A stretch of DNA of 64,000 nt from Clostridium jeddahitimonense (GCA_000753455.2 LM994670.1:1573874-1637873); one strand, 5' to 3'. Numbered from the stretch's first letter, positions 54,062 to 63,626 are shown. Notes: generated by a model from the letters alone, not told the origin. Translations and numbers: made by a program.

Positions 54062-54505
54062 ATGATTAAAGTTAACTTTTATAAGTGGAATGAAGTAAAC
54101 GATAAAGATTTGTTATTTGCTGTAATAGTGTCACGTTATAAAAATAAATGGATTCTAGCTAAACATAAAGAAAGAAATACATGGGAGATTCCAGGAGGGC
54201 ACAGAGAGTTAGGAGAGGAAATAAAAAATACAGCTATTAGGGAGCTTCAGGAAGAAACAGGTGCAAATACATTTGATATAAAACCTATTTGTGTTTATTC
54301 AGTTACAAAGGAAGATGTAGATAATACAAAGCATCCTACTGAAACATTTGGAGGTTTATTTTTTGCTGAGGTAAGTGAAGTTGGAAAGCTTCCAAACCTT
54401 GAAATAGAAAAGATTGATTTTTTTGACGAGCTACCTAAAGCATTAACTTATCCAGAAATTCAGCCACAGTTATTAAAAAAAGCAATAAGCTTTATAGAAA
54501 AATAA
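54062..54505 (+). CDS. Nudix hydrolase
   Basis: 147 aa. Complete Nudix box: GGHRELGEEIKNTAIRELQ followed by EETGA, with the metal-binding Glu cluster. Hydrolyses nucleoside diphosphate derivatives such as damaged NTPs or NDP-sugars. GGAGGG at 54050-54055 favours ATG 54062 over the ATG at 54056, which abuts the RBS. Confidence 0.9.
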   Translation: MIKVNFYKWNEVNDKDLLFAVIVSRYKNKWILAKHKERNTWEIPGGHRELGEEIKNTAIRELQEETGANTFDIKPICVYSVTKEDVDNTKHPTETFGGLFFAEVSEVGKLPNLEIEKIDFFDELPKALTYPEIQPQLLKKAISFIEK

Positions 54506-54615
54506 ATTTTAATAGCTAGGTACATTAAAAATGTTTTATTTAGAATTAATTAAGAATGGTATAAAAGTACTTTATCAATTAAAATCTAATAATTTAATAA
54601 GGGGTATTGGGGAGT

Positions 54616-56145
54616 ATGAAGAAATTCAAAGGTGCTTTAGTTATAGCAAATATATTTTGGGTAATAGGTTTAATTTTCATATTGGATAAAGGTGATAATA
54701 ATGAATTTTATGATTTCTTACAAAATCTAAATGAAGTTAGAGGATCATTTATTAATAATTCTCAGCCTGTAGATTTAACACAATATATGAAAGTGCAGGA
54801 AGATGAAAAAACATTTATTTCAGATGAAGAAGTTGAAACTTTAACTACTCTAAAAATGATAAATAAGAAAGATGAACAAAAATTAATATCTCATAAAGGT
54901 GCTAAAGAGGATATAAGTTATGTTTTTGAAATTTTAAAGTATAGCTATGGACCATATGAATACTTTGGAGGAGATAAGGTATTTAATGTTATAGAAGAGG
55001 ACATTTTAAATAAACTATCCTATGAAGAAAAAATTACTAAAGATAAAATAAAAGATTTATTAGTTGAAGGTCTTGAACCAGTAATCAATGATGGGCATTT
55101 TAGAATTGGTATAAGATTTTTAAATAATAGTAGGAATTTGATAAGTGCTTTAAGCAGAGAGTATTACTTTATGAAGGAAAATGAGAAAGTTTATACATTT
55201 GTAGATAATGAAAAATATTACCTTGAAGAGATAGATGGAAGTAAAGATATTCAAAAATATCTAAAAGCATCAATAGATGAAAAGGGGAAATTAGTTTATG
55301 TAATTGGAGAACTCCTAAATAATACAGAAGCTTTAATTACAAGAGAGATATCTTTGGTGAATAAAAACAATGATATTATAACTAAAGAAATCACTTTGAA
55401 AGCAAATTATATGAACAATAAAAATGGTATATTAGCATATGAAGAGTATGATATAGATGGTATTCCAGTTTTAGATGTTAGTAGTATGAACTTAAAAAGC
55501 ACTACTGATGAAAGTTTATATACATTTATAGATTCTGGAAAGAAGTATGAAAATGAAGAAATAATAATAATTGATTTAAGAGGAAATAATGGTGGAAGTG
55601 AAAGTTACGGAAAAGAGTGGATAAAGAATTATTTAGGTAATGAGTTGAAGATTACTAGAAGTACCATACAAAAGAGAAGTAAGATTAATATACTAGCTAG
55701 TATTAATAACTATGAAAAAATGGAAGGCAAGCTTATTAATCAAGAAGAACACTTAAAAGCTATGAAAGAGGATTTTGAAAAAGGAAATTATGGGACATGG
55801 TATTCTAGTTATGATGAAGGTAAGTTTATAGAAAATGATAATTTGATTTTTGTGTTGATAGACCAAGATGTGGCTTCAGCAGGTGAAGGTTTTGTTGATA
55901 GATTAAGATATATAGAAAATGTAGTTTTTATTGGGGGAAATACACGAGGTTGTTATTTAGTTCCTAATAATTATACATATCAATTACCTAACTCTAAGCT
56001 TGACTTAGGTTTTGGGGAAGGTGTTTTTATAGGCGCTGAAGGAGAAAATCTTGATGCAGAAGGGTTTAAACCTGATATTTGGATAGATAGTGCAGATGCA
56101 TTAAATGCAACAGTTAAATTAATTAAAAATTATAAATTAGATTAA
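54616..56145 (+). CDS. S41-family peptidase-like protein, membrane anchored
   Basis: 509 aa. An N-terminal hydrophobic helix (ALVIANIFWVIGLIFIL) without lipobox acts as signal anchor. The C-terminal domain has IIIDLRGNNGGS near residue 325, QDVASAGEGFVDRL (nucleophile Ser in S-A-G) near 422 and GFKPDIWID near the end, all matching S41 tail-specific proteases. No PDZ domain is visible. The middle 200 residues are not recognisable. The catalytic Lys is not assigned, so activity is probable but unproven. Confidence 0.8.
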   Translation: MKKFKGALVIANIFWVIGLIFILDKGDNNEFYDFLQNLNEVRGSFINNSQPVDLTQYMKVQEDEKTFISDEEVETLTTLKMINKKDEQKLISHKGAKEDISYVFEILKYSYGPYEYFGGDKVFNVIEEDILNKLSYEEKITKDKIKDLLVEGLEPVINDGHFRIGIRFLNNSRNLISALSREYYFMKENEKVYTFVDNEKYYLEEIDGSKDIQKYLKASIDEKGKLVYVIGELLNNTEALITREISLVNKNNDIITKEITLKANYMNNKNGILAYEEYDIDGIPVLDVSSMNLKSTTDESLYTFIDSGKKYENEEIIIIDLRGNNGGSESYGKEWIKNYLGNELKITRSTIQKRSKINILASINNYEKMEGKLINQEEHLKAMKEDFEKGNYGTWYSSYDEGKFIENDNLIFVLIDQDVASAGEGFVDRLRYIENVVFIGGNTRGCYLVPNNYTYQLPNSKLDLGFGEGVFIGAEGENLDAEGFKPDIWIDSADALNATVKLIKNYKLD

Positions 56146-56281
56146 GTAACAAGAGTAAAGCAGAGAAAGTAGTAGATAATACAATTCATCATATTATTAA
56201 TAGCAGAACATTTATAAAGCCGGTAAAATATAGTGAATTAAACTTAAATAAGTAATAGAAGAACAGAATAAATGATAATAT

Positions 56282-56599
56282 ATGAATGCTGATGCAAAGA
56301 AGATAATTAACAAAAAGAATATAGCTATTGTAAGTATAATAATTTTAATATTAATGAATATGTTTCAATATAATAAGATAAGTGATTACAAAGCTAAAAC
56401 AAGAGCTGCAGATATGAATTTTCGATTAGCATTAGAATTAATATGTTTTGGAGTTGAAAATCTAGAAGATCCTAATAAAGATGAACTTTTAGGTATGGTA
56501 ATTTTAGCATCAGCTACTGGACAAGCGGTGGAAATATATAAAAACACATCTTATTACAATGAAAATGGATGCAACAGAGTCACATTTTCAAATATGTAA
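56282..56599 (+). CDS. Hypothetical single-pass membrane protein, possibly 3'-truncated
   Basis: 105 aa. One helix near residues 14-28 (IAIVSIIILILMNMF) then a soluble helical part (NFRLALELICFGVENLED). The last dozen residues are read from what is, in another frame, an oxidoreductase remnant, so the natural C-terminus has probably been replaced. No clear RBS. The preceding 56146-56281 shows no coding pattern. Confidence 0.45.
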   Translation: MNADAKKIINKKNIAIVSIIILILMNMFQYNKISDYKAKTRAADMNFRLALELICFGVENLEDPNKDELLGMVILASATGQAVEIYKNTSYYNENGCNRVTFSNM

Positions 56600-56732
56600 A
56601 ACACTTTTAGAAAATAAAATACCTGTTTATGTTGATAAACCAATAAGTTATTTTTATAAATAAGCTGAAGAACTTTATGAATTATCAAAAAAATATGATA
56701 CAAGTATGATACGTCAGTTAATGGGAAGGTAA
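56571..56732 (+). pseudogene. Mosaic remnant: Gfo/Idh/MocA fragment joined to a serine hydrolase 3' end
   Basis: One frame reads ATESHFQICKTLLENKIPVY, then VDKPISYFYK, a stop, and AEELYELSKK. This is the NAD-domain EKP/DKP region of a Gfo/Idh/MocA protein. Without a frame change it runs into YDTSMIR and a stop at 56730, the end found on the serine hydrolase at 38082-39362. The last part shares 25 identical bases (56690-56714) with 39320-39344. No complete gene is left. Confidence 0.7.
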
Positions 56733-56772
56733 TAGACTATTTTTATTTAAATAAGAATAAAGTAAGAGTGAG

Positions 56773-56809
56773 AAATGCATCTACTGAAAAGGTAGATGCA
56801 TTTTTTTTG
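56773..56809 (+). terminator. Terminator after the mosaic remnant
   Basis: AAATGCATCTAC and GTAGATGCATTT form a twelve-base perfect stem with an eight-T run. Confidence 0.93.
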
Positions 56810-56907
56810 TATCTGTGAAATAAATGGAACTTAGAGGTAGTGCTGAGAGCGAAAAAAGTAAAGTACAGTTGTTGCTACTGAAATTATAAATAAAAGTTTA
56901 AATAATT

Positions 56908-56922
56908 ACCCCTATAGGGGGT
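56908..56922. promoter_or_regulatory. CsoR/RcnR-like GC-rich palindrome
   Basis: ACCCCTATAGGGGGT stands out in AT-rich DNA 60 bases before the first methyltransferase gene. C-run/A-T core/G-run sites of this kind are bound by the CsoR/RcnR family of copper, nickel/cobalt or persulfide repressors. No such regulator gene is in the window, so the assignment is by motif type only. Confidence 0.5.
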
Positions 56923-56981
56923 TGTGAAGAAAAAACAACGTTGATATTCTAAAAATAAAAAAGCGCTGAAGGAGATATTTA

Positions 56982-57740
56982 ATGGTGAATTTATTAAATG
57001 ATATAGAAAATTATTGGTCAAATAGAGCTGAAGGATATTCAGAGGTTAATAGAGGAGAGTTATCAACTATACAAAAGGATAAATGGTTAAATGAAATTGA
57101 AAGAAGATTAGAAGGTATACCAAAAGAGTCCATAAATATCTTAGATATTGGATGTGGTCCAGGATTCTTTTCAATAATACTTGCTAGAGCTGGATATAAA
57201 GTTACTGCAGTTGATTATACTGAGGCGATGATTGAAAAAGCAAAGGAAAATGCAGGAGAGTTATCATCTAAAATAACTTTTATAAGAATGGATGCGCAAA
57301 ATTTGTTATTTGATGATGAAATCTTTGATGTGGTAGTATCTAGAAACTTAACGTGGAACTTGGAAAAACCTGATATAGCATATAAGGAATGGGTTAGAGT
57401 TTTAAAAAAACAAGGAATTCTATTAAATTTTGATGCTAATTGGTATCATCATTTATTTGATGACGAAAAGAAAAGAGAGTATGAAAATGATAGAAAGATG
57501 GTAGCTAGTAGTAATCTAGAGGATCATTATACATGTACTGATATAGAGGCTATGGAAGAGATAGCTAGAAAGGTGCCATTAAGCAAGATAATGCGTCCAG
57601 CGTGGGATATTTCGGTTTTAAGTCAGCTAGGAGTAACAGAAGTTAATGCAGATTGTGATGTTTGGAAAAATTTATGGTCTGAAGAGGAGAAATTTAATTA
57701 TGCATCTACTCCAATGTTTTTAGTTCAAGCAATAAAATAA
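56982..57740 (+). CDS. Class I SAM-dependent methyltransferase (first of the pair)
   Basis: 252 aa. SAM-binding motif I ILDIGCGPGFFSIILA near residue 48, motif II acidic residue in VTAVDYTEAM, and RMDAQNLLF then FDVVVSRNLTWNLEKP. It shares the N-terminus (YWSNRAEGYSEVNR) and LPLS...RPAWD with the methyltransferase at 62792, so the two are paralogs flanking an ABC importer. AAGGAG RBS. Substrate unknown. The context suggests a metallophore, peptide or chelate handled by the transporter. Confidence 0.85.
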   Translation: MVNLLNDIENYWSNRAEGYSEVNRGELSTIQKDKWLNEIERRLEGIPKESINILDIGCGPGFFSIILARAGYKVTAVDYTEAMIEKAKENAGELSSKITFIRMDAQNLLFDDEIFDVVVSRNLTWNLEKPDIAYKEWVRVLKKQGILLNFDANWYHHLFDDEKKREYENDRKMVASSNLEDHYTCTDIEAMEEIARKVPLSKIMRPAWDISVLSQLGVTEVNADCDVWKNLWSEEEKFNYASTPMFLVQAIK

Positions 57741-57812
57741 TTAAAATATTAGGGCGTTAATATTTAGAGAAATAGACATAAAAAACTATGTAGAAGTGGA
57801 GAGTAGAAACTA

Positions 57813-58754
57813 GTGGTAAAGTATATCGGAAAAAGATTTATACAGCTTGTACCGATTTTATTTGGAATAACATTCATTACTTTCGCAATGATGAATACTA
57901 CATCTGTCGATACAGTTGATAAACTATTGGAAAACACTGGTGGTGTTGTTTCGCAAGAGGTAGAAGATAATATGAGAAGTGAATTAGGATTAGATAAGCC
58001 TTTTTTAGTTCAGTATGGAAATTGGGTTATGGGAATTTTTAAAGGAGATATGGGGGAGTCTTTTGTTTCAGGAAAACCTGTATTTAAGACTATAATTTCA
58101 AAATTACCAAATACATTTCTTTTAATGTCCGCATCGATATTATTAACTATATTAGTAGCAATTCCTTTAGGAATTATTGCAGCTGTTTTTCAAAATAAAT
58201 TTATAGATTATATTATAAGATTTTTAAGTTTTATAGGTAATTCTTTACCGGGATTTTTCTTAGCGCTATTATTAATTCTTTTATTTTCTGTAAAGTTAAA
58301 GTGGTTACCTATTATAGGTTCAAGTAGTAATGGGTTAAAAGGCTTAATTATGCCAACATTGACTCTTTCTATAGCAATGATATGTAAATATACTAGGCAA
58401 GTAAGAGCTGTAGTATTAGAGGAGTTAAATAAAGAGTACGTAAGTGCTGCTTATGTAAGGGGAATAGGGTATAAGAGCGTTTTATTTAAAAGTGTGTTTA
58501 GATGTTCATTAATGACTATTATTACGCTTCTAACATTATCAATTGCTTCGCTTCTTGGAGGGACTGCTATAGTAGAAAGTATTTTTATGTGGGATGGAGT
58601 AGGAAAGTTAGCAGTAGATTCAATTAATATGTATGATTATCCTATGATTCAAGCCTATGTAATTTGGATGGCATTTATATATGTAGCTATAAATCTTATA
58701 TCTGATATAGTACATAATTATTTAGACCCACGTATCAGACTAGGAAAGGAATAA
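57813..58754 (+). CDS. Nickel/peptide ABC transporter permease (NikB/DppB type)
   Basis: 313 aa, six membrane helices. KRFIQLVPILFGITFITFAM at the N-terminus and the EAA-type loop YVSAAYVRGIGYKSVLF near residue 210 define the subunit. GTG start with GTGGAGAG. First transporter gene of the unit, 72 bases after the methyltransferase. Nickel versus peptide specificity cannot be told from the permease. Confidence 0.9.
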   Translation: MVKYIGKRFIQLVPILFGITFITFAMMNTTSVDTVDKLLENTGGVVSQEVEDNMRSELGLDKPFLVQYGNWVMGIFKGDMGESFVSGKPVFKTIISKLPNTFLLMSASILLTILVAIPLGIIAAVFQNKFIDYIIRFLSFIGNSLPGFFLALLLILLFSVKLKWLPIIGSSSNGLKGLIMPTLTLSIAMICKYTRQVRAVVLEELNKEYVSAAYVRGIGYKSVLFKSVFRCSLMTIITLLTLSIASLLGGTAIVESIFMWDGVGKLAVDSINMYDYPMIQAYVIWMAFIYVAINLISDIVHNYLDPRIRLGKE

Positions 58755-58765
58755 TTAGTAGGTGT

Positions 58766-59578
58766 ATGAATAAGAAAAAGAAAACAAAGATAAAGCTTAT
58801 TATTTTTGGGAGTATATGTTTAACAATATGTTTAATAGCATTGATTTCAGAATATATTGCACCCTATGATCCTTATGCTCAGAATTTAAGTGAAGCATTA
58901 CAATCTCCATCTTTAAGACATATTTTTGGAACGGATAGATATGGAAGAGATTTATTTTCTAGAGTATTGGTAGGTGGAAGAAGTAGTATTTTTTCTACAT
59001 TAGCATTAATCTTAATAATAAGTATAGTAGGAACTATAGTGGGATTATATTGTGGAGTTTATGGAGGAATTAGAGACATTATACTTATGAGAATAGCAGA
59101 TATGTTTTTAGCTTTTCCAGGAATGGTATTTGCCATTGCAGTAGCAGCAGTTCTTGGAGGTGGAATGCAGAATGCTGTAATTGCATTAGCAGTAATTAGT
59201 TGGCCTAGGTATGCAAGAATAGCAAGAACTCAGGCAATGACCTTAAAAAATCAGCCATTTATTGATGCGGCAAGACTGAATGGATTAAGTAATTGGCAAA
59301 TAATAGTTAAACATATTTTACCTAATACTATAGGTACCATAATTGTAATGGCAGCAGTTGACATTGGAACAATGATGATGGAACTAGCAGCTCTTTCATT
59401 TTTAGGGTTAGGTGCTATAGCACCAGCAGCAGAATGGGGAAGTATGATGAATGATGGAAGAAGTATGATTCAGACATCACCATGGATGATTTTATCACCT
59501 GGTCTAGCTATTTTTGTAACAATAATGTGTTTCAATTTACTAGGAGATACAATTAGAGATTATTTTGATACAAAATAA
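58766..59578 (+). CDS. Nickel/peptide ABC transporter permease (NikC/DppC type)
   Basis: 270 aa, about six helices. HIFGTDRYGRDLFSRVLVGG near residue 52 and the EAA loop FIDAARLNGLSNWQIIVKHI near 170 are typical. LAALSFLGLGAIAPAAEWG near 220 is also conserved. Starts 11 bases after NikB. Confidence 0.92.
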   Translation: MNKKKKTKIKLIIFGSICLTICLIALISEYIAPYDPYAQNLSEALQSPSLRHIFGTDRYGRDLFSRVLVGGRSSIFSTLALILIISIVGTIVGLYCGVYGGIRDIILMRIADMFLAFPGMVFAIAVAAVLGGGMQNAVIALAVISWPRYARIARTQAMTLKNQPFIDAARLNGLSNWQIIVKHILPNTIGTIIVMAAVDIGTMMMELAALSFLGLGAIAPAAEWGSMMNDGRSMIQTSPWMILSPGLAIFVTIMCFNLLGDTIRDYFDTK

Positions 59579-59611
59579 TAATTAAAAATAACAACAGATA
59601 GGAGAATTAGA

Positions 59612-61177
59612 ATGCGAAAAAGTAAGTTAATTAGTTTATTAATGGTAGGATGTATATGTACATCAATATTAGTTGGATGTGGAAGTAATAAAGAAAAAAA
59701 TACTGGTGATAAAACAACAAATAATGAAAAAGTATTTCATTATGGGACAACAGCTTATGGGCCAGAAATGGGTAATGCAGGGTTAAATCCTCATGACAAT
59801 TATTCAGGATGGTCAACAGTGCGTTATGGTGTTGGTGAAACTTTATTTAAGTTTAATGAGAGCATGGAATTAGAACCATGGCTAGCAACTGGATATGAAA
59901 AGATTGATGATTATACTATAAAAATTAACTTAAGAGATGATGTTAATTTTAGTAGTGGAAGAAAAATGGATGGTGAGGCAGTAAAAGAATGTTTAGAAAA
60001 TCTTATTGCTGTACATGACAGAGCTCCAAGCGATTTAGATATATCTAATATATCAGCAGAAGGACAAAGCATTACAATAACTTCTAACAAAAAGGTTGTA
60101 GATTTATTGAACTATTTAAGTGACCCATATGGTGCAATAATTGATATGGAATATGGTGTTACAGAAGATAGAAATGTAGCAGGAACAGGACCATTTATAG
60201 CAGAAAAAATATCAGATTCAGAAATAGAGTTAGTTAAAAATGATAATTATTGGGGTGGGGAAGTTAAGACTGACCGTGTAATAGTTAAGTCAATTACAGA
60301 TGGTGATACTCTTACTATGGCGCTTCAAAGTGGTGAAATAGATGCAACACAAGGTCTTCCTTATGCAAGCTTAGAATTATTTAATAACAACAGTGATTAT
60401 AAGATAAGCTCTACAGATACATCACGTACATTCTTTGGAGCTATTAATTATAACAATGAGAATCTTCAAGATATAAATGTGCGTAAAGCAATAGCAATGG
60501 CTATAGATAAAAAAGGCTTCACAACTGTATTGTTAAATGGAAATGGGACTCCAGCAGTAGGGGCATTCCCTGAAAATTTCTCATTTGGTGATAATAATGT
60601 AACAGCTCCAGAATATAATGTGGAAGAAGCAAAGAAATTATTAAGTGAAGCAGGTTGGGAAGATACAAATGGAGATGGCTATGTCGATAAAGATGGTAAG
60701 AATTTAACTATAAGATGGTTAACATATCCTGGAAGACAAGAGTTACCACTTCTTGCAGAGTCTGTGCAAGCTTCTTTAAAGGACGTAGGAATTGATGTAA
60801 AAGTTAATTCAACAGCAAATCATTTAGATTATATAAAAAGTGGAGAGTGGGATATCTATGCTAGTGCCTTTGTAACAGCACCAACAGGAGACCCAGCATA
60901 TTTCTTTACAACACATACTTTAAAAGATTCAGCTAAAAATCGTGGGAATTATTACAATGAGGAATTAGAAAAGTTATATGCTGAAATGAGTGATACATTT
61001 GATACAGATAAAAGAAGCGAATTAGCGATAAAAATGCAACAAATTATTTTAGATGACAGTGCATTTATTTTTGCATCTCATTTAAAAATGTCTTTTGTAA
61101 TGAAATCAAATATTTCAGGATTTGAAGCTCATCCTTCAGATTATTATGAAATCACAGCAGACCTTTCAGTAGAATAA
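59612..61177 (+). CDS. Nickel/peptide ABC transporter substrate-binding lipoprotein
   Basis: 521 aa. Lipobox LVGC (Cys23) anchors it outside. SBP family 5 motifs: AGLNPHDNYSGWSTVRYGVG near residue 55, VGETLFKFN, WLATGYEKID and DVRKAIAMAIDK-like INVRKAIAMAIDKKG near 290. The GWSTVRYGVGETL segment corresponds to the ligand-pocket part where NikA/CntA-like proteins bind metal chelates. Placed between the permease and ATPase genes. Confidence 0.88.
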   Translation: MRKSKLISLLMVGCICTSILVGCGSNKEKNTGDKTTNNEKVFHYGTTAYGPEMGNAGLNPHDNYSGWSTVRYGVGETLFKFNESMELEPWLATGYEKIDDYTIKINLRDDVNFSSGRKMDGEAVKECLENLIAVHDRAPSDLDISNISAEGQSITITSNKKVVDLLNYLSDPYGAIIDMEYGVTEDRNVAGTGPFIAEKISDSEIELVKNDNYWGGEVKTDRVIVKSITDGDTLTMALQSGEIDATQGLPYASLELFNNNSDYKISSTDTSRTFFGAINYNNENLQDINVRKAIAMAIDKKGFTTVLLNGNGTPAVGAFPENFSFGDNNVTAPEYNVEEAKKLLSEAGWEDTNGDGYVDKDGKNLTIRWLTYPGRQELPLLAESVQASLKDVGIDVKVNSTANHLDYIKSGEWDIYASAFVTAPTGDPAYFFTTHTLKDSAKNRGNYYNEELEKLYAEMSDTFDTDKRSELAIKMQQIILDDSAFIFASHLKMSFVMKSNISGFEAHPSDYYEITADLSVE

Positions 61178-61188
61178 TAGGAGAAGAT

Positions 61189-61980
61189 ATGAATAAGCCT
61201 TTACTTGAACTTAAAAACATATCAATAAAATATGACGATAAACTTGTAGTTAAAGATATTTCTATTACTATACAAGAGGGAGAAATACTTGGAATAGTAG
61301 GGGAATCAGGAAGTGGAAAGAGCACACTTATAAAATCTATAATTGGCCTTCTAGGAGAAGGAGGCCATATTGTAGATGGTAAGATAATATATGAAGGAAA
61401 AGATATTACAAATTTAAATAAAAAAGAATTAATGGTAATCAGAGGGCAGTCTATTGGAATGATATTTCAAGACTGTCAATCATCTTTTTGTCCAATCAGA
61501 ACAATAGGCAATCAATTATATGATTCAATGAAAGCGCATATGAAGGTGACAAAAAAAGAAGCATTAGAAAGAGGAGAAGAAATTTTAAGAGAGCTTAATA
61601 TTAAAGATCCTAAGAAGTTTCTTAATAGTTATCCCTTTGAATTATCAGGAGGTATGAATCAGAGAGCTGGAATAATGATGGCGATGGCATCTAACCCCAA
61701 AATAATCTTAGCGGATGAGCCTACTAGTGCATTAGATGTAACTGTTCAAGCTAAAGTTATAAATGAGCTTATGAACTTAAGAAAAAAGTTTGGAACTACT
61801 ATAATTATAGTAAGTCACAATATGGGAGTAATTTCTTTAATGTCCGATAATGCATTAGTGATGAAAGATGGAGAATGTGTAGAGTATAATTTAACAAAAA
61901 AGATATTTAATTCTCCATCAAGACAATATACTAAGGAATTAATTAATGCAATGCCTAAATTAAAGAAAGAAATTATTTAA
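61189..61980 (+). CDS. ABC transporter ATP-binding protein (NikD/DppD type)
   Basis: 263 aa. Walker A GESGSGKSTLIKSI near residue 40, signature LSGGMNQRAG near 152 (with G-M-N in place of the common G-Q), Walker B ILADEPTSALD near 175 and the H-loop VSHNMG. A complete ATPase. It starts 11 bases after the binding protein gene with GGAG. Confidence 0.92.
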   Translation: MNKPLLELKNISIKYDDKLVVKDISITIQEGEILGIVGESGSGKSTLIKSIIGLLGEGGHIVDGKIIYEGKDITNLNKKELMVIRGQSIGMIFQDCQSSFCPIRTIGNQLYDSMKAHMKVTKKEALERGEEILRELNIKDPKKFLNSYPFELSGGMNQRAGIMMAMASNPKIILADEPTSALDVTVQAKVINELMNLRKKFGTTIIIVSHNMGVISLMSDNALVMKDGECVEYNLTKKIFNSPSRQYTKELINAMPKLKKEII

Positions 61981-61996
61981 AATGAGGTGATAACTA

Positions 61997-62749
61997 GTGG
62001 AAGAAATACTAAGAGTTTCATCTATAAAAAAGACATTCTCGAAATCAGGTAAAAGTAACACAGTAATAGATGATGTCAGTTTTACTGTTAATAAAGGACA
62101 GTGTGTTGGAATAGTTGGAGAAAGTGGTTGTGGTAAAAGTACAACAGCTAGAATTATTTCAGGATTACTAGATTTTGATGAAGGTGAAATAGCATTAAGT
62201 GGAAATATATTAAGTATAAAAAATAATATTAGACTTAAGGAAATTCAAGGAAAGGTTCAAATGGTATTTCAGATGCCTACAGAATCCTTTAATCCAAGAA
62301 TTAAATTAGGAAAATCTATAAAAGAGGCTATGAAAAAAACATTAAGTTCAGCTGAAAAAGAAGAAAAATTAAAGAATCTACTTGAAGAATGTCAGCTAGA
62401 ATATGAAATAGCAGATAGATATCCTAGGGAGGTAAGTGGAGGACAATGCCAAAGAGCTGCAATAGCTAGAGCTTTAGCAAGTGATCCAGAATTACTTATT
62501 TGCGACGAAGCAACAAGTGCATTAGATGTGACGGTTCAATATAATATCATAAAGTTATTAAAGAATATACAAAAAAAGAGACAAATGGCCATACTTTTCA
62601 TTTGTCATGATATAGCATTAGTTCAGCAATTTTGTGATTATGTATTAGTTATGAATGAAGGAAAAATTATAGAAGAAGGTACTATACAAGATGTAATTAT
62701 TAATCCAAAGCAAATATTTACAAAAAAACTTATTAGTTCAGTTATTTAA
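61997..62749 (+). CDS. ABC transporter ATP-binding protein (NikE/DppF type)
   Basis: 250 aa. Walker A GESGCGKSTTARI near residue 40, signature VSGGQCQRAA near 143, Walker B LICDEATSALD near 166 and H-loop FICHDIALV. GTG start with GAGGTGAT. The usual second Glu region D-E-P is D-E-A here, still with the catalytic Glu. Pairs with the previous ATPase. Confidence 0.92.
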   Translation: MEEILRVSSIKKTFSKSGKSNTVIDDVSFTVNKGQCVGIVGESGCGKSTTARIISGLLDFDEGEIALSGNILSIKNNIRLKEIQGKVQMVFQMPTESFNPRIKLGKSIKEAMKKTLSSAEKEEKLKNLLEECQLEYEIADRYPREVSGGQCQRAAIARALASDPELLICDEATSALDVTVQYNIIKLLKNIQKKRQMAILFICHDIALVQQFCDYVLVMNEGKIIEEGTIQDVIINPKQIFTKKLISSVI

Positions 62750-62791
62750 CTTATAGGAAGTGCTTGGTAAATTAATTATTTGGAGGTTAAA

Positions 62792-63523
62792 ATGAAATAC
62801 TTAGAGGAAATAAAGTCTTATTGGAATAAACGAGCAGAAGGATATTCAATAAGTAATAGGGAAAGTTTAGAAAGTAATGACAAAGAAGAATATGAAAAAT
62901 TTTTAAGAAAATATATACCAAAGAACAAGAAGTGTAAAACTATAGATATGGGATGTGGACCTGGATTTTTAGCGATTTTATTAGCTGATATGGGATATGA
63001 GTCTTTTGCTTTTGATTGCACTGAAAATATGTTGGCAAAGGCGGAAGAAAATGCAAGAGATTTAGGAGTAAAAATACATACTATTCAAGGGGATGCACAA
63101 AATCCTGATATTGAAGATAAAAGCTTTGATTTATTAGTAAGTAGAAACGTTATCTGGAATTTAGAAAATCCAGAAAAAGCATATAAAGAATGGATTAGAA
63201 TATTAAAGCCAGGTGGAAGAATTATAATTCTTGATGGAAACCATTATTGTTATTTGTTTGATGATAAGTATATGGAAGAAAGAAAAAGTTCTACTCATAT
63301 AAATGACCATAAAAATATGATGGGAGTAGATACATCACCAATAGATAAAATAGCATATGATTTGCCATTAAGTAATAAAATACGTCCTGAATGGGATAAA
63401 AATATATTAGAGTCCTTAGGAGTAAAAATTATAGATATAGATATAGATGAAATATCATATAAGAATGAAAAAAATGAAGAGGTAAAACTAATAAAAAGTT
63501 TTAAAATTATAGGTGAGTTATAA
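62792..63523 (+). CDS. Class I SAM-dependent methyltransferase (second of the pair)
   Basis: 243 aa. SAM motif I TIDMGCGPGFLAILLADMG near residue 55, acidic DCTENMLAKAEE, and GDAQNPD then LLVSRNVIWNLENPEKAYKE. Paralogous to the protein at 56982 throughout. GGAGGT is well spaced for ATG 62792, and an in-frame TTG at 62780 overlaps the RBS region. Last gene of the ABC unit, 42 bases after NikE and closed by a terminator. Confidence 0.85.
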   Translation: MKYLEEIKSYWNKRAEGYSISNRESLESNDKEEYEKFLRKYIPKNKKCKTIDMGCGPGFLAILLADMGYESFAFDCTENMLAKAEENARDLGVKIHTIQGDAQNPDIEDKSFDLLVSRNVIWNLENPEKAYKEWIRILKPGGRIIILDGNHYCYLFDDKYMEERKSSTHINDHKNMMGVDTSPIDKIAYDLPLSNKIRPEWDKNILESLGVKIIDIDIDEISYKNEKNEEVKLIKSFKIIGEL

Positions 63524-63551
63524 AAAATATAATTAAATTATAAGCAAAACA

Positions 63552-63587
63552 AAAAGGAAGTCGGTAAAACGACTTCCTTTTATTTTA
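63552..63587. terminator. Bidirectional terminator at the end of the ABC/methyltransferase unit
   Basis: AAAAGGAAGTCG and CGACTTCCTTTT form a twelve-base perfect stem with A-rich and T-rich flanks. Confidence 0.93.
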
Positions 63588-63626
63588 TTTTATTTATTTC
63601 ATTTAAGGCTATTTTGGAAATGCTTT

